From Prevotella sp. OH937_COT-195 (lineage in GTDB: Bacteria; Bacteroidota; Bacteroidia; Bacteroidales; Bacteroidaceae), in the NCBI RefSeq assembly GCF_003932845.1, contig NZ_RQZH01000001.1:62001-126000 (forward strand): a DNA stretch of 64,000 nt, read 5' to 3'. The notes beneath the pieces are model-generated. The model was not told the DNA's origin. It saw nothing but the letters and a program-made list of their open reading frames with translations, and ran no database searches. The number at the start of each line of letters is the position of its first letter. The stretch's first letter is position 1. Below, in pieces: positions 1 to 8,774 of the stretch. The translations under genes were made by a program, and so were the position numbers.

Positions 1-1225
1 GCAGTTCGTCGCCACATATATCGAGCAGCGATTTTGTTGTGAGGTATGCCGAGACGTATAGCCGGCTCTCATAGAGTGCCATTCCGATTTTGAGATATGT
101 TTGCGCTGAGTAGCCCGAATCTTTCAGAGCTTTCTCGTAGCATTTCTGTCCTTTCTCGTATTCGCCTTTCGACATTAATACCAGTCCTCGCATTACATCT
201 CTGTCGGTATGACTCCATTCTGCCTTTTCACTTCTGTCGAGATAGGCGAGAGCCTCGTCGTAGTGGCCGAGATGACACAGTGCCACGGTGAGTTCTCTGT
301 ATATGTCTCCTACATTTCTTGAGTCGATGGATATTTTCTTTTCCGCTTCTTTAAGATGTTCCACTCCCTCTTGCAGTCTGTTTTGCGCAATCATTGCAAT
401 CCCGAGCATCATCTCTCCCCCCTCCTCGTCCGGGCGCAGTGCGGTGAAATGCTTGAAATATCGTATTGCCTCATCATAGTTGCCCAGTTGGTATAGTGCG
501 CTTCCTTTGTTGAGCACGGCCTCATCGTCGTTGGGATTGATTGCGAGACTGTATTCGCTGCTTATTATGGAGTCTTCGATGTTGCCGCTCATCAGTTGTG
601 CCTTGGCAAGCAGGTTCCAGTAGGCTGTCTCATACGGGTCGTTGTCAATCAGTTGGTTGAGTATTTCCTGACTCTCTTCCAGTTTCCCTTTGTTTATGAG
701 AATCATTGCCTTTATTTCCTTTTTCTGGTCGCTTTCCTTGTTTCCGCTCTTTTCGAGCCACGCCTCCGCCATTCCGAGACAGTTGTAGTCGGCGTATATT
801 CTGGCCACTTCTTCGGCAATCTCTTCCTTTTCCTCTTCCTCCCGGCTATATACCTGTTGCAACAATTTTTCCGCCTCGTTGTCTTGTTTGCGTGTAAGCA
901 TAATCTCGGCCTTGATGTAAATATAGTCTATGTTATCCTTGTCGGCAACACAATCCATTGTCTTTTCCGCCCCGTCAGGGTCGTGGTCGTAGGTTAGTTG
1001 CATGCGTGATTTCATCAGCAGTGCATCGTCTGCGTCGGTAAATGTCTCTATCACGTCATCTACCATAGCCCTTGCCTTTGCCACTTTGCCGTGAATGCAG
1101 TAATAGTCTGCAATGTCGAGCAAGTCGTCAGAGTCGAAGAAACGGCTCCTTCCCATCTTCTCCGACTCTTCGTAAGAGTTTAGAATTTCCCTGAACTCCT
1201 CGTTGTCGTAATAGTTTTCTGTCAT
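1..1225 (-). CDS. TPR-repeat protein, 3' end outside window
   Basis: The frame opens at the ATG at 1225 and runs leftward off the window with no stop, giving at least 408 residues. It is built of helical tetratricopeptide-like repeats, for example YDEAIRYFKHFTALRPDEE and a later repeat starting GHYDEALAYLDRSEKAEW. No signal peptide is visible (it begins MTENYYDNEEFREIL), so it is probably cytoplasmic and acts as a protein-binding scaffold. It starts 15 bases after the glnS stop and is likely co-transcribed with it. The specific partner cannot be told from the sequence. Confidence 0.8.
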   Translation of the reverse strand, partial: MTENYYDNEEFREILNSYEESEKMGRSRFFDSDDLLDIADYYCIHGKVAKARAMVDDVIETFTDADDALLMKSRMQLTYDHDPDGAEKTMDCVADKDNIDYIYIKAEIMLTRKQDNEAEKLLQQVYSREEEEKEEIAEEVARIYADYNCLGMAEAWLEKSGNKESDQKKEIKAMILINKGKLEESQEILNQLIDNDPYETAYWNLLAKAQLMSGNIEDSIISSEYSLAINPNDDEAVLNKGSALYQLGNYDEAIRYFKHFTALRPDEEGGEMMLGIAMIAQNRLQEGVEHLKEAEKKISIDSRNVGDIYRELTVALCHLGHYDEALAYLDRSEKAEWSHTDRDVMRGLVLMSKGEYEKGQKCYEKALKDSGYSAQTYLKIGMALYESRLYVSAYLTTKSLLDICGDEL

Positions 1226-1240
1226 TTGCCGGTCTCTTTT

Positions 1241-2947
1241 TTATGTCTTGCTCATCTTTGCCCAAGTGTCTTTCAGTCCGACCGTTTTGTTGAATATCGG
1301 TTGTTCCGGCTTGGAGTCGATGTCGGCCATGAAATATCCTATTCGTTGGAATTGCAGGTATTCTCCTGCTTTTCGTTCTGCAGCGAACGATTCTACATAA
1401 CATTCGCTTATTATGCTGAGTGATTTCGGGTTTAGCAGTTCGCGGAAATCGCGTTCGTCGGCACTCGGGTTCTCCACGTTGAAAAGTCTGTCATACTGTC
1501 TTACCTCTGCCTTTACGCAGTGGTCGGCACTTACCCAGTGCAGCGTTCCTTTTACTTTTCGGTTTGCCCCATCCATTCCGCTCTTGCTCTGAGGGTCGTA
1601 CTCTGCATATATCTCGGTAATGTTTCCGTCGTTGTCTTTCTTGCAACCGGTGCATTTCGCTATATATGCGTTCTTTAGTCGCACCTCTTTGCCGGGCGCA
1701 AGTCGGAAGAATTTCTTTGGCGCGTCTTCCATGAAGTCCTCACGTTCTATCCACAGGTTACGACTGAAAGTTATTTCGTGTGTACCTTCGGCCTCGTTTT
1801 CAGGATTGTTTACGGCTGTCATCTCTTCTGTCATGTCTTCCGGATAGTTCGTTATCACGAGCTTTACGGGATTTATCACCGCACTTACCCTCAGAGCCTT
1901 TGCATTTAGGTCTTCGCGTACGGCAGCCTCAAGCAATGCCATGTCGTTAAGTGCGTCGAATTTAGTGTATCCTATCGAGTCAATGAATTTGCGTATGCTC
2001 TCCGGAGAGTATCCCCTTCGGCGCATTCCGCACACTGTGGGCATTCGCGGGTCGTCCCATCCCGTAACAAGATGTTCGTCCACGAGAGCCTTCAACTTGC
2101 GCTTCGACATCACTGTGTATGTAAGGTTAAGGCGGTTGAACTCAATCTGTCGCGGTCTGTAACCGCGTTGATTCTCCATTGCTTGCAGTTCATCTACGAA
2201 ATGGTCGTAGAGTGGTCTGTGCGGCACGAATTCGAGTGTGCATATAGAGTGTGTCACCCCCTCGAAATAGTCGCTCTGCCCATGTGCGAAATCGTACATC
2301 GGGTATGCGTGCCACTTTGTTCCGGTGCGGTGGTGCGGGGTATGTATTGTGCGGTACATTATCGGGTCTCGGAAGTGCATGTTAGGATTTGTCATGTCAA
2401 GTTTCGCCCTAAGTACCATCTTTCCTTCTTCCACCTCCGGGGTGTTCATAAGTTTGAACAATCTCAGATTCTCGTCTGCCGGTCGGTCTCTGTACGGCGA
2501 GGGTGTGCCTGCCGTTGTGGGTGTTCCTTTCTGTGCGGCAATCTGTTCGCTCGTCTGTTCGTCAACGTATGCCTTGCCGTTTTCAATCATCCATACGGCA
2601 AAGTTCCACAGTTTGTCGAAATAGTCGGAAGCGTAATACAGGTTTCCCCATTTGAATCCGAGCCATTCTATGTCATGCAGTATCGAGTCAACGTATTCCG
2701 TATCTTCTTTCGACGGGTTGGTGTCATCGAATCTTAGGTTGCATACACCGTTATATTTTTCTGCCACGCCAAAATCCATACATATCGCCTTTGCGTGCCC
2801 TATGTGCAAGTATCCGTTCGGTTCCGGCGGGAAACGTGTCTGTATTCTGCCTCCGTTCTTCCCTTCGGCAAGGTCTTGTTCCACTGATTGTTCCACGAAA
2901 CTCAGGCTTTTCTTTTCCTCTTTGGAGTTCTCTTGTAGCATTGTCAT
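1241..2947 (-). CDS. glnS: Glutaminyl-tRNA synthetase
   Basis: Class I aminoacyl-tRNA synthetase that charges tRNA-Gln with glutamine in the cytoplasm. The 568 residues contain the HIGH signature (YLHIGHAKAI, about residue 48) and the KMSKS-type loop (VMSKRK, about residue 279). The C-terminal half is the anticodon-binding beta-barrel region, and the length fits bacterial GlnRS. Translation may begin at either of two close Met codons (MTMLQEN). A TAnnTTTG box lies about 60 bases upstream. Having GlnRS implies direct glutaminylation rather than reliance on the GatCAB route. Confidence 0.97.
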   Translation of the reverse strand: MTMLQENSKEEKKSLSFVEQSVEQDLAEGKNGGRIQTRFPPEPNGYLHIGHAKAICMDFGVAEKYNGVCNLRFDDTNPSKEDTEYVDSILHDIEWLGFKWGNLYYASDYFDKLWNFAVWMIENGKAYVDEQTSEQIAAQKGTPTTAGTPSPYRDRPADENLRLFKLMNTPEVEEGKMVLRAKLDMTNPNMHFRDPIMYRTIHTPHHRTGTKWHAYPMYDFAHGQSDYFEGVTHSICTLEFVPHRPLYDHFVDELQAMENQRGYRPRQIEFNRLNLTYTVMSKRKLKALVDEHLVTGWDDPRMPTVCGMRRRGYSPESIRKFIDSIGYTKFDALNDMALLEAAVREDLNAKALRVSAVINPVKLVITNYPEDMTEEMTAVNNPENEAEGTHEITFSRNLWIEREDFMEDAPKKFFRLAPGKEVRLKNAYIAKCTGCKKDNDGNITEIYAEYDPQSKSGMDGANRKVKGTLHWVSADHCVKAEVRQYDRLFNVENPSADERDFRELLNPKSLSIISECYVESFAAERKAGEYLQFQRIGYFMADIDSKPEQPIFNKTVGLKDTWAKMSKT

Positions 2948-3005
2948 ATATTATATTCTTTTCTATTTCTATTTTTTTGGCGACATAATGCCGCATAAAA
3001 CGTTG

Positions 3006-3013
3006 CAAAGTTA
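3006..3013 (-). promoter_or_regulatory. -7 box of glnS promoter
   Basis: On the minus strand this reads TAACTTTG, an exact match to the Bacteroidetes -7 consensus TAnnTTTG, about 60 bases before the glnS start. I see no clear -33 box. Confidence 0.6.
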
Positions 3014-3100
3014 CACATTTTATTTCTTATAACAGATATAATGATGCAAATAAATTTTTGATGGTTCAGGCTCTGTGTTGATTTGAATGTTTACATTTAT

Positions 3101-3225
3101 ATCTGCAATTTCGCCGAAATTGCCAAACAGTTTGTATCTAATGGCAAACATGCTTGTTATCAAAGAGTAACAGAACGAATGTCAATATGAAAAATATATC
3201 CGGACAGTATTATGCGGAATTATTT
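3101..3225 (-). repeat. Dispersed repeat, copy A (inverted relative to copy B)
   Basis: The reverse complement of 3107-3185 matches 13954-14032 at 70 of 79 positions without gaps, ending in a 27-base identical block. A weaker match extends to 3225. The last 22 bases (3101-3122) are a near-perfect palindrome, CAATTTC-GCC-GAAATTG, which is the unit of the 22-base arrays found elsewhere in the window. Confidence 0.85.
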
Positions 3226-3398
3226 GTTTTTGCATAGGTTTTGGTTATTGAATTTATAAGTGCTTATTAAATAAAAACTTAACACGGTTCCTTATGTCGA
3301 ACTCTCGTAATGGCTTGTAAAATTGACTAAAATTACATTTTGAAGTTGTTTCCCATAAAAAACAATCGTCTTGTTTCTTTTTTTACGTTTTTATTTCA

Positions 3399-3406
3399 TA
3401 ATTTTG
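3399..3406 (+). promoter_or_regulatory. -7 box of rarA promoter
   Basis: TAATTTTG is an exact -7 consensus, with TTTC about 21 bases upstream as a possible -33 element. The ATG chosen for rarA is only 9 bases further on, so the transcript would have almost no leader. Confidence 0.55.
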
Positions 3407-3415
3407 CATGTATAT

Positions 3416-4693
3416 ATGGCAGAACCGTTGGCAGAAAGGATGCGCCCACGCTCGCTCGACGACTACATCGGGCAGAGACATTTGGTGGGAGAGGGGGCTG
3501 TCCTGCGTCAGATGATAGATGCGGGACGAATATCTTCTTTTATATTATGGGGACCGCCGGGGGTGGGAAAGACTACCCTCGCACAGATAATAGCCAACAG
3601 ATTGAAGACGCCTTTTCACACCCTGAGTGCCGTGACAAGCGGAGTGAAAGATGTCAGGGAGATTATAGAAAAGGCAAAGAACGAGCGTTTTTTCAATACT
3701 GCAAGTCCAATTCTGTTTATTGATGAGATACACCGTTTCAGCAAAAGTCAGCAGGATTCGCTGCTCGGAGCGGTGGAGAAAGGCGTTGTTACGCTTATTG
3801 GCGCGACCACGGAGAATCCTTCGTTCGAGGTGATACGTCCGTTGCTATCACGCTGTCAAATTTATGTACTCAAACCTCTCGACAAAGACGATATGCTGCG
3901 TTTGTTGAAACATGCCGTGGAAAACGATGTGGAAATGACGAAACGGAACATCGAATTGCGTGAGACGGGGGCTATGATGCGTTACAGTGGCGGCGATGCG
4001 CGTAAACTCCTAAATATTCTCGAACTTGTTGTGGAGGCATCTTCGGATGACGAAGACATTGTAATTACCGATAAGGTGGTGGTTGACCGCCTTCAGCAAA
4101 ACCCGCTCGCATACGACAAGGAGGGCGAGATGCATTATGACATTGTTTCCGCATTCATCAAAAGTATTCGTGGAAGCGACCCCGATGCCGCATTATATTG
4201 GATGGCTCGAATGATAGAAGGCGGAGAGGATCCGCAGTTCATAGCACGACGCATGGTAATAAGCGCGGCAGAAGACATAGGTTTGGCAAATCCCAATGCC
4301 CTGCTGCTTGCCAACGCGGCATTCGATACCGTGATGAAAATAGGTTGGCCAGAGGGGAGGATACCGCTTGCCGAGTGTGCCGTATATCTTGCAACATCGC
4401 AGAAGAGTAATTCGACATACAGGGCAATAGATAAAGCAATTGATGTGGTTAGGCGGACGGGAAACTTGCCGGTGCCGCTCCACTTGCGCAATGCACCCAC
4501 CAAACTGATGGAAGAATTGGGATACGGCGACGGATACAAGTATGCCCACGACCATCCGGGAAATTTCGTGGTGCAGCAGTTTATGCCCGATGAAATATGC
4601 AACGAACGCTTGTGGTATGCACAACATTCGCCATCGGAGGAAAAGCAATACCAGCGAATGTTGCAATGTTGGGGCGAACGATATAAATCTTAA
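3416..4693 (+). CDS. rarA: Replication-associated recombination protein A (MgsA/RarA AAA+ ATPase)
   Basis: Cytoplasmic AAA+ ATPase of the RarA/MgsA/Mgs1/WRNIP1 family, which acts at stalled replication forks. In 425 residues it has Walker A (GPPGVGKTT, about residue 43), Walker B (LFIDEIHRF), a sensor-1 region (IGATTENPSFEV) and the C-terminal tetramerisation domain (PLHLRNAPTKLMEELGYGDGY). An upstream in-frame Met at 3371 would add 15 hydrophobic residues and lies upstream of the promoter box, so MAEPLAERMRP is taken as the start. The next gene follows after 18 bases. Confidence 0.95.
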   Translation: MAEPLAERMRPRSLDDYIGQRHLVGEGAVLRQMIDAGRISSFILWGPPGVGKTTLAQIIANRLKTPFHTLSAVTSGVKDVREIIEKAKNERFFNTASPILFIDEIHRFSKSQQDSLLGAVEKGVVTLIGATTENPSFEVIRPLLSRCQIYVLKPLDKDDMLRLLKHAVENDVEMTKRNIELRETGAMMRYSGGDARKLLNILELVVEASSDDEDIVITDKVVVDRLQQNPLAYDKEGEMHYDIVSAFIKSIRGSDPDAALYWMARMIEGGEDPQFIARRMVISAAEDIGLANPNALLLANAAFDTVMKIGWPEGRIPLAECAVYLATSQKSNSTYRAIDKAIDVVRRTGNLPVPLHLRNAPTKLMEELGYGDGYKYAHDHPGNFVVQQFMPDEICNERLWYAQHSPSEEKQYQRMLQCWGERYKS

Positions 4694-4711
4694 GGGAGTT
4701 GTTTTTGCGAA

Positions 4712-5332
4712 ATGGAAACGTTCATACTGATAATCGAGTTTTTGGGAACATTCGCGGCGGCAATATCCGGAGTGCGACTTGCCGCGGCAAAAGAGTTCGA
4801 TTGGTTCGGCGGATATGTCGTCGGATTGGCCACTGCCATAGGTGGTGGAACGTTGCGCGATGTTATGATAGATGCCACACCGTTCTGGATGACGAAGAGC
4901 ATATATATAATATGTACGGGAGTGGCACTCTTGGTGGTACTGACGTTCAAGAAATATCTTGTGCGTCTTAATAATACTTGGTTCATATTCGACACTTTCG
5001 GATTGGCATTCTTCACGGTGGCCGGAATACAAAAAACGCTTATGAGCGGTTTTCCTTTCTGGGTTGCCATCATAATGGGTTGCATTACCGGAGCGGCAGG
5101 CGGAGTGGTACGCGATGTGTTGATAAACGAGGTACCGCTGATATTCAGAAAAGAGATTTATGCGCTTGCAAGCATTGTTGGCGGGATAATGTTCCAACTG
5201 CTGTCGTTTGCCGGGGTGGCAGATGCCGTATGTGCGATAGTGTGCTTCTTGTGTGTAGTAATTATAAGAGTGCTTGCCGTGAAATATCATATAAGCCTTC
5301 CGCATCTCAAGGCAGAGGATTTGGAAAGATGA
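4712..5332 (+). CDS. UPF0126/TRIC-type membrane protein
   Basis: Integral inner-membrane protein of the UPF0126 family (YadS/YicG), related to trimeric intracellular cation channels; some members are reported to be glycine transporters. The 206 residues form about seven transmembrane helices in two similar halves, each with a glycine-rich GG-x2-RDV signature (GGGTLRDVMI near residue 50 and AGGVVRDVLI near residue 132). The gene follows rarA by 18 bases and probably shares its transcript. The substrate is not determinable here. Confidence 0.88.
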   Translation: METFILIIEFLGTFAAAISGVRLAAAKEFDWFGGYVVGLATAIGGGTLRDVMIDATPFWMTKSIYIICTGVALLVVLTFKKYLVRLNNTWFIFDTFGLAFFTVAGIQKTLMSGFPFWVAIIMGCITGAAGGVVRDVLINEVPLIFRKEIYALASIVGGIMFQLLSFAGVADAVCAIVCFLCVVIIRVLAVKYHISLPHLKAEDLER

Positions 5333-5413
5333 ATGTTTTTGCCCGAAACTAAACTTGTAAATGTTTCGTATTTACGCGAATATCTTTATTGTTTCTGTTG
5401 TTGTGTGCAAAAA

Positions 5414-5857
5414 TCATTGTCTTTTGTTACCGCACATTCCTTTCTTAAACATTCGGCGGTTGAAGCGGTGCTGCGCCCTCAGTATGTCATAAACCTTGCT
5501 TGCCGGTAGCAGTTTCAAGAAACGGTTGTGATACTGCTGTTGCAATTCTTTTATCTGTATTTCGAGCATGTCGCGTTTCCTTACAGCATCCGCACATCCT
5601 TGTTCGGTTGCAGGCTTTATTCTGCGAAGTGCAGAAATACGGTCGTACAACATCCTTTCATTACGTATCATCTCATTGAATATGGGAAAAAAAGCAGATG
5701 CCTCCTGTGGTGTAAGGCATGCCTCGTTGGTAATGAATTGCTCCATGTCTGCCTTAAATTTGGCAGGGTCGAAGTTTTTTATGTTATTGCATCGCTGTGC
5801 GTTTATTGTTTGTAAAGAAACAAACAGCATGAATGATATTATAAGATGTCGTTTCAT
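5414..5857 (-). CDS. Secreted Spy/CpxP-like protein, last gene of sigma-factor operon
   Basis: This 147-residue protein has an N-terminal signal peptide (MKRHLIISFMLFVSLQTINA|Q) and a basic, helix-rich mature part. The segment LTPQEASAFFPIFNEM resembles the LTxxQ repeat of Spy/CpxP periplasmic proteins, and the C-terminus is strongly basic. It lies 16 bases after the putative anti-sigma gene. That position suggests a periplasmic sensor or effector in the same envelope-stress response. The family call is from pattern only. Confidence 0.55.
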   Translation of the reverse strand: MKRHLIISFMLFVSLQTINAQRCNNIKNFDPAKFKADMEQFITNEACLTPQEASAFFPIFNEMIRNERMLYDRISALRRIKPATEQGCADAVRKRDMLEIQIKELQQQYHNRFLKLLPASKVYDILRAQHRFNRRMFKKGMCGNKRQ

Positions 5858-5873
5858 TTCTTGTGTAAAACTT

Positions 5874-6239
5874 TTATTCGCTTGTGAGATATGAGTAGAA
5901 ATCGTCGTTGTTCATCATAACATAGTCAACTGCCTTTTCGATGTTGTAATCATTAGTATTTGCAACTATGTCGGCATTATTGGAGGGCAGTGTAGTGGAC
6001 GCTCTCGAATCTTTATATATGATGTATCCTGCCAATATGCCGCCGACACATGCCGCCGTCGCAACATATATACGCATACGTTTCCATATATGGAGTTTCT
6101 TTGTGCTATTTGTATGCGAAAGTGCCATGTCTGGCAGGCTATCCATGATTCGGTTTTCAAGCAATGTGAAATAATCATCGGGTACTCGGAAAGGATTTTT
6201 TCTGCCAAAAGTATTTTCGAGTTTGTCGTCTACAATCAT
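5874..6239 (-). CDS. Putative anti-sigma factor, single-pass membrane protein
   Basis: The 121-residue protein has a cytoplasmic N-terminus with NPFRVPDDYFTLLENRIM, a motif common in Bacteroidales proteins encoded beside ECF sigma factors. One transmembrane helix follows (YVATAACVGGILAGYIIY, about residues 58-75), then a short acidic C-terminal part. It follows the ECF sigma gene by 12 bases. By position and topology it most likely binds the sigma factor and controls it from the membrane. No zinc-binding anti-sigma motif is present. Confidence 0.6.
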   Translation of the reverse strand: MIVDDKLENTFGRKNPFRVPDDYFTLLENRIMDSLPDMALSHTNSTKKLHIWKRMRIYVATAACVGGILAGYIIYKDSRASTTLPSNNADIVANTNDYNIEKAVDYVMMNNDDFYSYLTSE

Positions 6240-6251
6240 GTTTTATCTTTT

Positions 6252-6812
6252 TTAGTTTTTAGACGAGAGGTTGTTACGATAGTTTAAAACGTATTGTGAT
6301 ATTTTCTTTACTGCAATATGGTACGAAGCCTTTAAGGCTCCCTCCGATGTGCCGAGAATATCGCTTATGTCGCTGTATTTCATCTCGTCATAGTATCTCA
6401 TCGTGAACACTGTTCGCTGTACGTCGGGCAGTGTGGCAACAGCCTCCTGCAACAACGCCTCTGCCGCATCGCCGTTGAAATAATCGTCTGCGATTAGTCT
6501 GTTTGCAACAGAATTTTCGGCATCGGTACTTATGTTTTTTCTTGAGCGTCGCATGTGGTCGAGAGCCTCATTAATTGCTATGCGGTAAAGCCATGTTGAT
6601 ATTTGTGACGTGCCTTTGAAACTGTCCAACGCCGACCATGCTTTCATAAAAGTGTTCTGAAGTACATCATCGGCATCGTCGTGAGTGAGTACGATGCGCC
6701 TTATTTGCCAATATATGCGTTCGCCGTACAGTCTTACCACTGTTGCAAATGCCTCTCTACGCGTGCTTTGCTCGGACAGTTGTGCAATAAGGTCGCTATC
6801 TTCACTTGTCAT
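6252..6812 (-). CDS. ECF-type RNA polymerase sigma factor
   Basis: The 186-residue sigma-70 family protein has region 2 (DADDVLQNTFMKAWSALDSF, about residues 43-62) and region 4 (YSDISDILGTSEGALKASYH, about residues 142-161), separated by a short linker as in extracytoplasmic-function sigma factors. It recruits RNA polymerase to a specific regulon. It sits between an L,D-transpeptidase gene (12 bases upstream) and a membrane anti-sigma candidate, suggesting a cell-envelope signal. Target promoters cannot be deduced. Confidence 0.92.
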   Translation of the reverse strand: MTSEDSDLIAQLSEQSTRREAFATVVRLYGERIYWQIRRIVLTHDDADDVLQNTFMKAWSALDSFKGTSQISTWLYRIAINEALDHMRRSRKNISTDAENSVANRLIADDYFNGDAAEALLQEAVATLPDVQRTVFTMRYYDEMKYSDISDILGTSEGALKASYHIAVKKISQYVLNYRNNLSSKN

Positions 6813-6824
6813 TTTCTGTCCTTG

Positions 6825-8360
6825 TTATTTGTGCCTAACATATTGTTTCAGTTGCTTTATGATGCGCTTGTCGTATCCATATACGTCGCTATAGGTTGTC
6901 AAATTGCCGTTTTTGTCAGGATAAATGGTGTAATATGTAATGAATACCGGTATGTTTGGCACAACCTTTACATTCCTTATTATGCTGTCTTTCTTTACCG
7001 CAGAGCCAATATTTTTTCCTTCATTGTCTTTCTGTACTCTGTATGTCATGGAGTATTTAATCTTTTGTGCAAGGTTCATGTCTTTCTCTTTCATTAGGAA
7101 AACGGCGAGTTCGTATGGTTTTTCCACACGTACGCAACCATGCGAGATGGCACGGTTTTCGCTATTGAAGACCCACGGGGTCGACGTGTGGTGTAGATAT
7201 ACAGAGAAGTTGTTCTCAAACCTGAAGATGATACGCCCGAGCGAATTGCCCGGTCCTCCCTCTTGTATTATGCGCTGCTGTCCGTTCAGTATCATTTCGT
7301 GTGAGGCTTCGCTCACTGGCAATCTTCCCTTTTTTTTGTCGTATATGAACATGTTGTTGCGCTGCATATACTGGTGACTTCCCGCTATTCCTTTTGCTAT
7401 CGAATAAGGAACGTTCCACATCGGGTTAAGTTCGATTCTCATTATCTCGCTCGTAAGCAGCGGTGTCTTGGTGCTAATTGCTCCGCAGCATACTTTCATT
7501 GTGAGTGTGCTGTCTCCATTCACGGCATTAAGCATGAACGAAGGAACATTAACGAGAACATATTTCTCGCAGTCTTCCTCTGTTATTTTCTCGTTCCATC
7601 TGCATCGTTCCATGTTGCACATTGTGGTTAACCACTCGTTTTCCGAAAGTTTCTTGTTGTTAAGATATTCCCGCAACTGTTTATAAAGTTTTCTTTTCGG
7701 TTGTATTTCACGCAAGAAATTACCCAAGTTTCCGTTGCTTGTCACCTCAATGACTTTCTTGTAGAACGATTCTGTGGGATGTTCAATACGGATGTCGAAC
7801 TGGTGTTTATACACCATTCGTGTAGAGTTGCTGTCGTTCACCAAATCGCTGTTCAGTATGACCGAAGGGTTTACGAAACCGAAATTCTGCCCCGACGAGT
7901 ACCTCATTAATGCCCTTGACAAGTTGTATTCCAATCGGGCGAACACCTTGTTTATACTATTTGACGAATTGTCGAAGTCGAGTTCTCTAACTCGTCTTAT
8001 ATCTTCTCTTATCTGTTCTACCCTGAAAAGTTCTTCTTTGAAACCTGTTTCCACAATTTGGGAAATAAAAGACAGCAAAGTGTCTGCACGCGAATCCATG
8101 CCGTGACGGTCTATCCATATAAGTTTGTTACCGTCTGAATAATAATTGCGCACATATCTTACAGCGGCCGATGAAGAGTTTTCACTCTTTATCAACCGAC
8201 CTATTTGCCCACGTATATCATCTGAGTTCAATTCAAACTCCGACACTTTCATTGCAGAAAGTGCCTCGGGTGTAATATCCTGATATGCCTGCCTGTCTCC
8301 ATCTGTGCATGACAATAATGCCATAAGCATAATGAAACAGACAGTAATCTGTTTTTGCAA
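6825..8360 (-). CDS. L,D-transpeptidase lipoprotein (YcbB-like)
   Basis: The 511-residue lipoprotein has the signal MQKQITVCFIMLMALLSC with the lipobox cysteine at about residue 18. The C-terminal YkuD catalytic domain carries the signature ISHGCVRVEKP, with the upstream VYLHHTSTP histidines, supplying the nucleophilic Cys and catalytic His. The N-terminal half looks like the helical scaffold of YcbB-type enzymes. It would form 3-3 peptidoglycan cross-links or attach proteins at the cell envelope. It lies 12 bases upstream of the ECF sigma gene. Confidence 0.9.
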   Translation of the reverse strand: MQKQITVCFIMLMALLSCTDGDRQAYQDITPEALSAMKVSEFELNSDDIRGQIGRLIKSENSSSAAVRYVRNYYSDGNKLIWIDRHGMDSRADTLLSFISQIVETGFKEELFRVEQIREDIRRVRELDFDNSSNSINKVFARLEYNLSRALMRYSSGQNFGFVNPSVILNSDLVNDSNSTRMVYKHQFDIRIEHPTESFYKKVIEVTSNGNLGNFLREIQPKRKLYKQLREYLNNKKLSENEWLTTMCNMERCRWNEKITEEDCEKYVLVNVPSFMLNAVNGDSTLTMKVCCGAISTKTPLLTSEIMRIELNPMWNVPYSIAKGIAGSHQYMQRNNMFIYDKKKGRLPVSEASHEMILNGQQRIIQEGGPGNSLGRIIFRFENNFSVYLHHTSTPWVFNSENRAISHGCVRVEKPYELAVFLMKEKDMNLAQKIKYSMTYRVQKDNEGKNIGSAVKKDSIIRNVKVVPNIPVFITYYTIYPDKNGNLTTYSDVYGYDKRIIKQLKQYVRHK

Positions 8361-8394
8361 AATCTTTGGTTGTTATTAATTTAGTTTGTAAGTC

Positions 8395-8703
8395 TTATTT
8401 TATCGATATTTTCCTTACAGTCTTACCCACTTTGACGATGTAGCAACCTTTGTTAAGGTTCAGTTCATAACGTCTGTCGTTTCCTTCTACCTTTATGCTC
8501 TTAACCATTACTCCGGCAACGTTATATATCTGTACTGTCTGTCCGTTTGCACCGGTAATATGCAGTGTCGACTCTTGTACGGAGATTGTAACACTCTGAT
8601 ATTCATTGTCTATAATCTCTATGGCCGTTTCCGCACGACTTATTGCCGGCATTGCAGACATCAATACCGAGGCTATCGAGAAAATTAGTATATTCTTTAT
8701 CAT
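8395..8703 (-). CDS. Small secreted protein consisting mainly of a T9SS sorting tail
   Basis: The chosen start is MIKNILIFSIASVLMSAMP at 8703, which gives a proper signal peptide and lies 26 bases after a TATATTTG promoter box; the Met at 8760 lies upstream of that box. The product is 102 residues. After signal cleavage nearly everything left resembles a type A T9SS C-terminal sorting domain (VQIYNVAGVMVKSIKV, NLNKGCYIVKVGKTVRKISIK written as two parts: NLNKGCYIVKVG and KTVRKISIK). There is no visible passenger domain. The L,D-transpeptidase gene starts 34 bases after its stop. Confidence 0.6.
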   Translation of the reverse strand: MIKNILIFSIASVLMSAMPAISRAETAIEIIDNEYQSVTISVQESTLHITGANGQTVQIYNVAGVMVKSIKVEGNDRRYELNLNKGCYIVKVGKTVRKISIK

Positions 8704-8729
8704 TTGCGCATCATGTTGATTAATCGTTG

Positions 8730-8737
8730 CAAATATA
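8730..8737 (-). promoter_or_regulatory. -7 box for the small T9SS-tail gene and envelope operon
   Basis: TATATTTG on the minus strand fits TAnnTTTG. It lies between the rnz stop and the 8703 start, and could drive the genes from 8703 to 5414. Confidence 0.45.
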
Positions 8738-8774
8738 GCCTTTTTTTTCGAAATATGCAAATATTTATTGGAAA

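Larger units (their letters stand above)
2948..3415. other. Intergenic region, glnS/rarA divergent spacer
   Basis: This 468-base divergent spacer holds the glnS promoter on the minus strand, the rarA promoter on the plus strand, and one copy of a dispersed repeat (3107-3185) with a 22-base hairpin unit (3101-3122). No credible coding frame is seen. Confidence 0.7.

Noticed and set aside
4193..5305. Long minus-strand open frame (370 codons) opposite rarA and the UPF0126 gene
   Set aside because: It spans the antisense of two well-supported genes, is rich in Cys, His, Tyr and Arg, and has no domain pattern.
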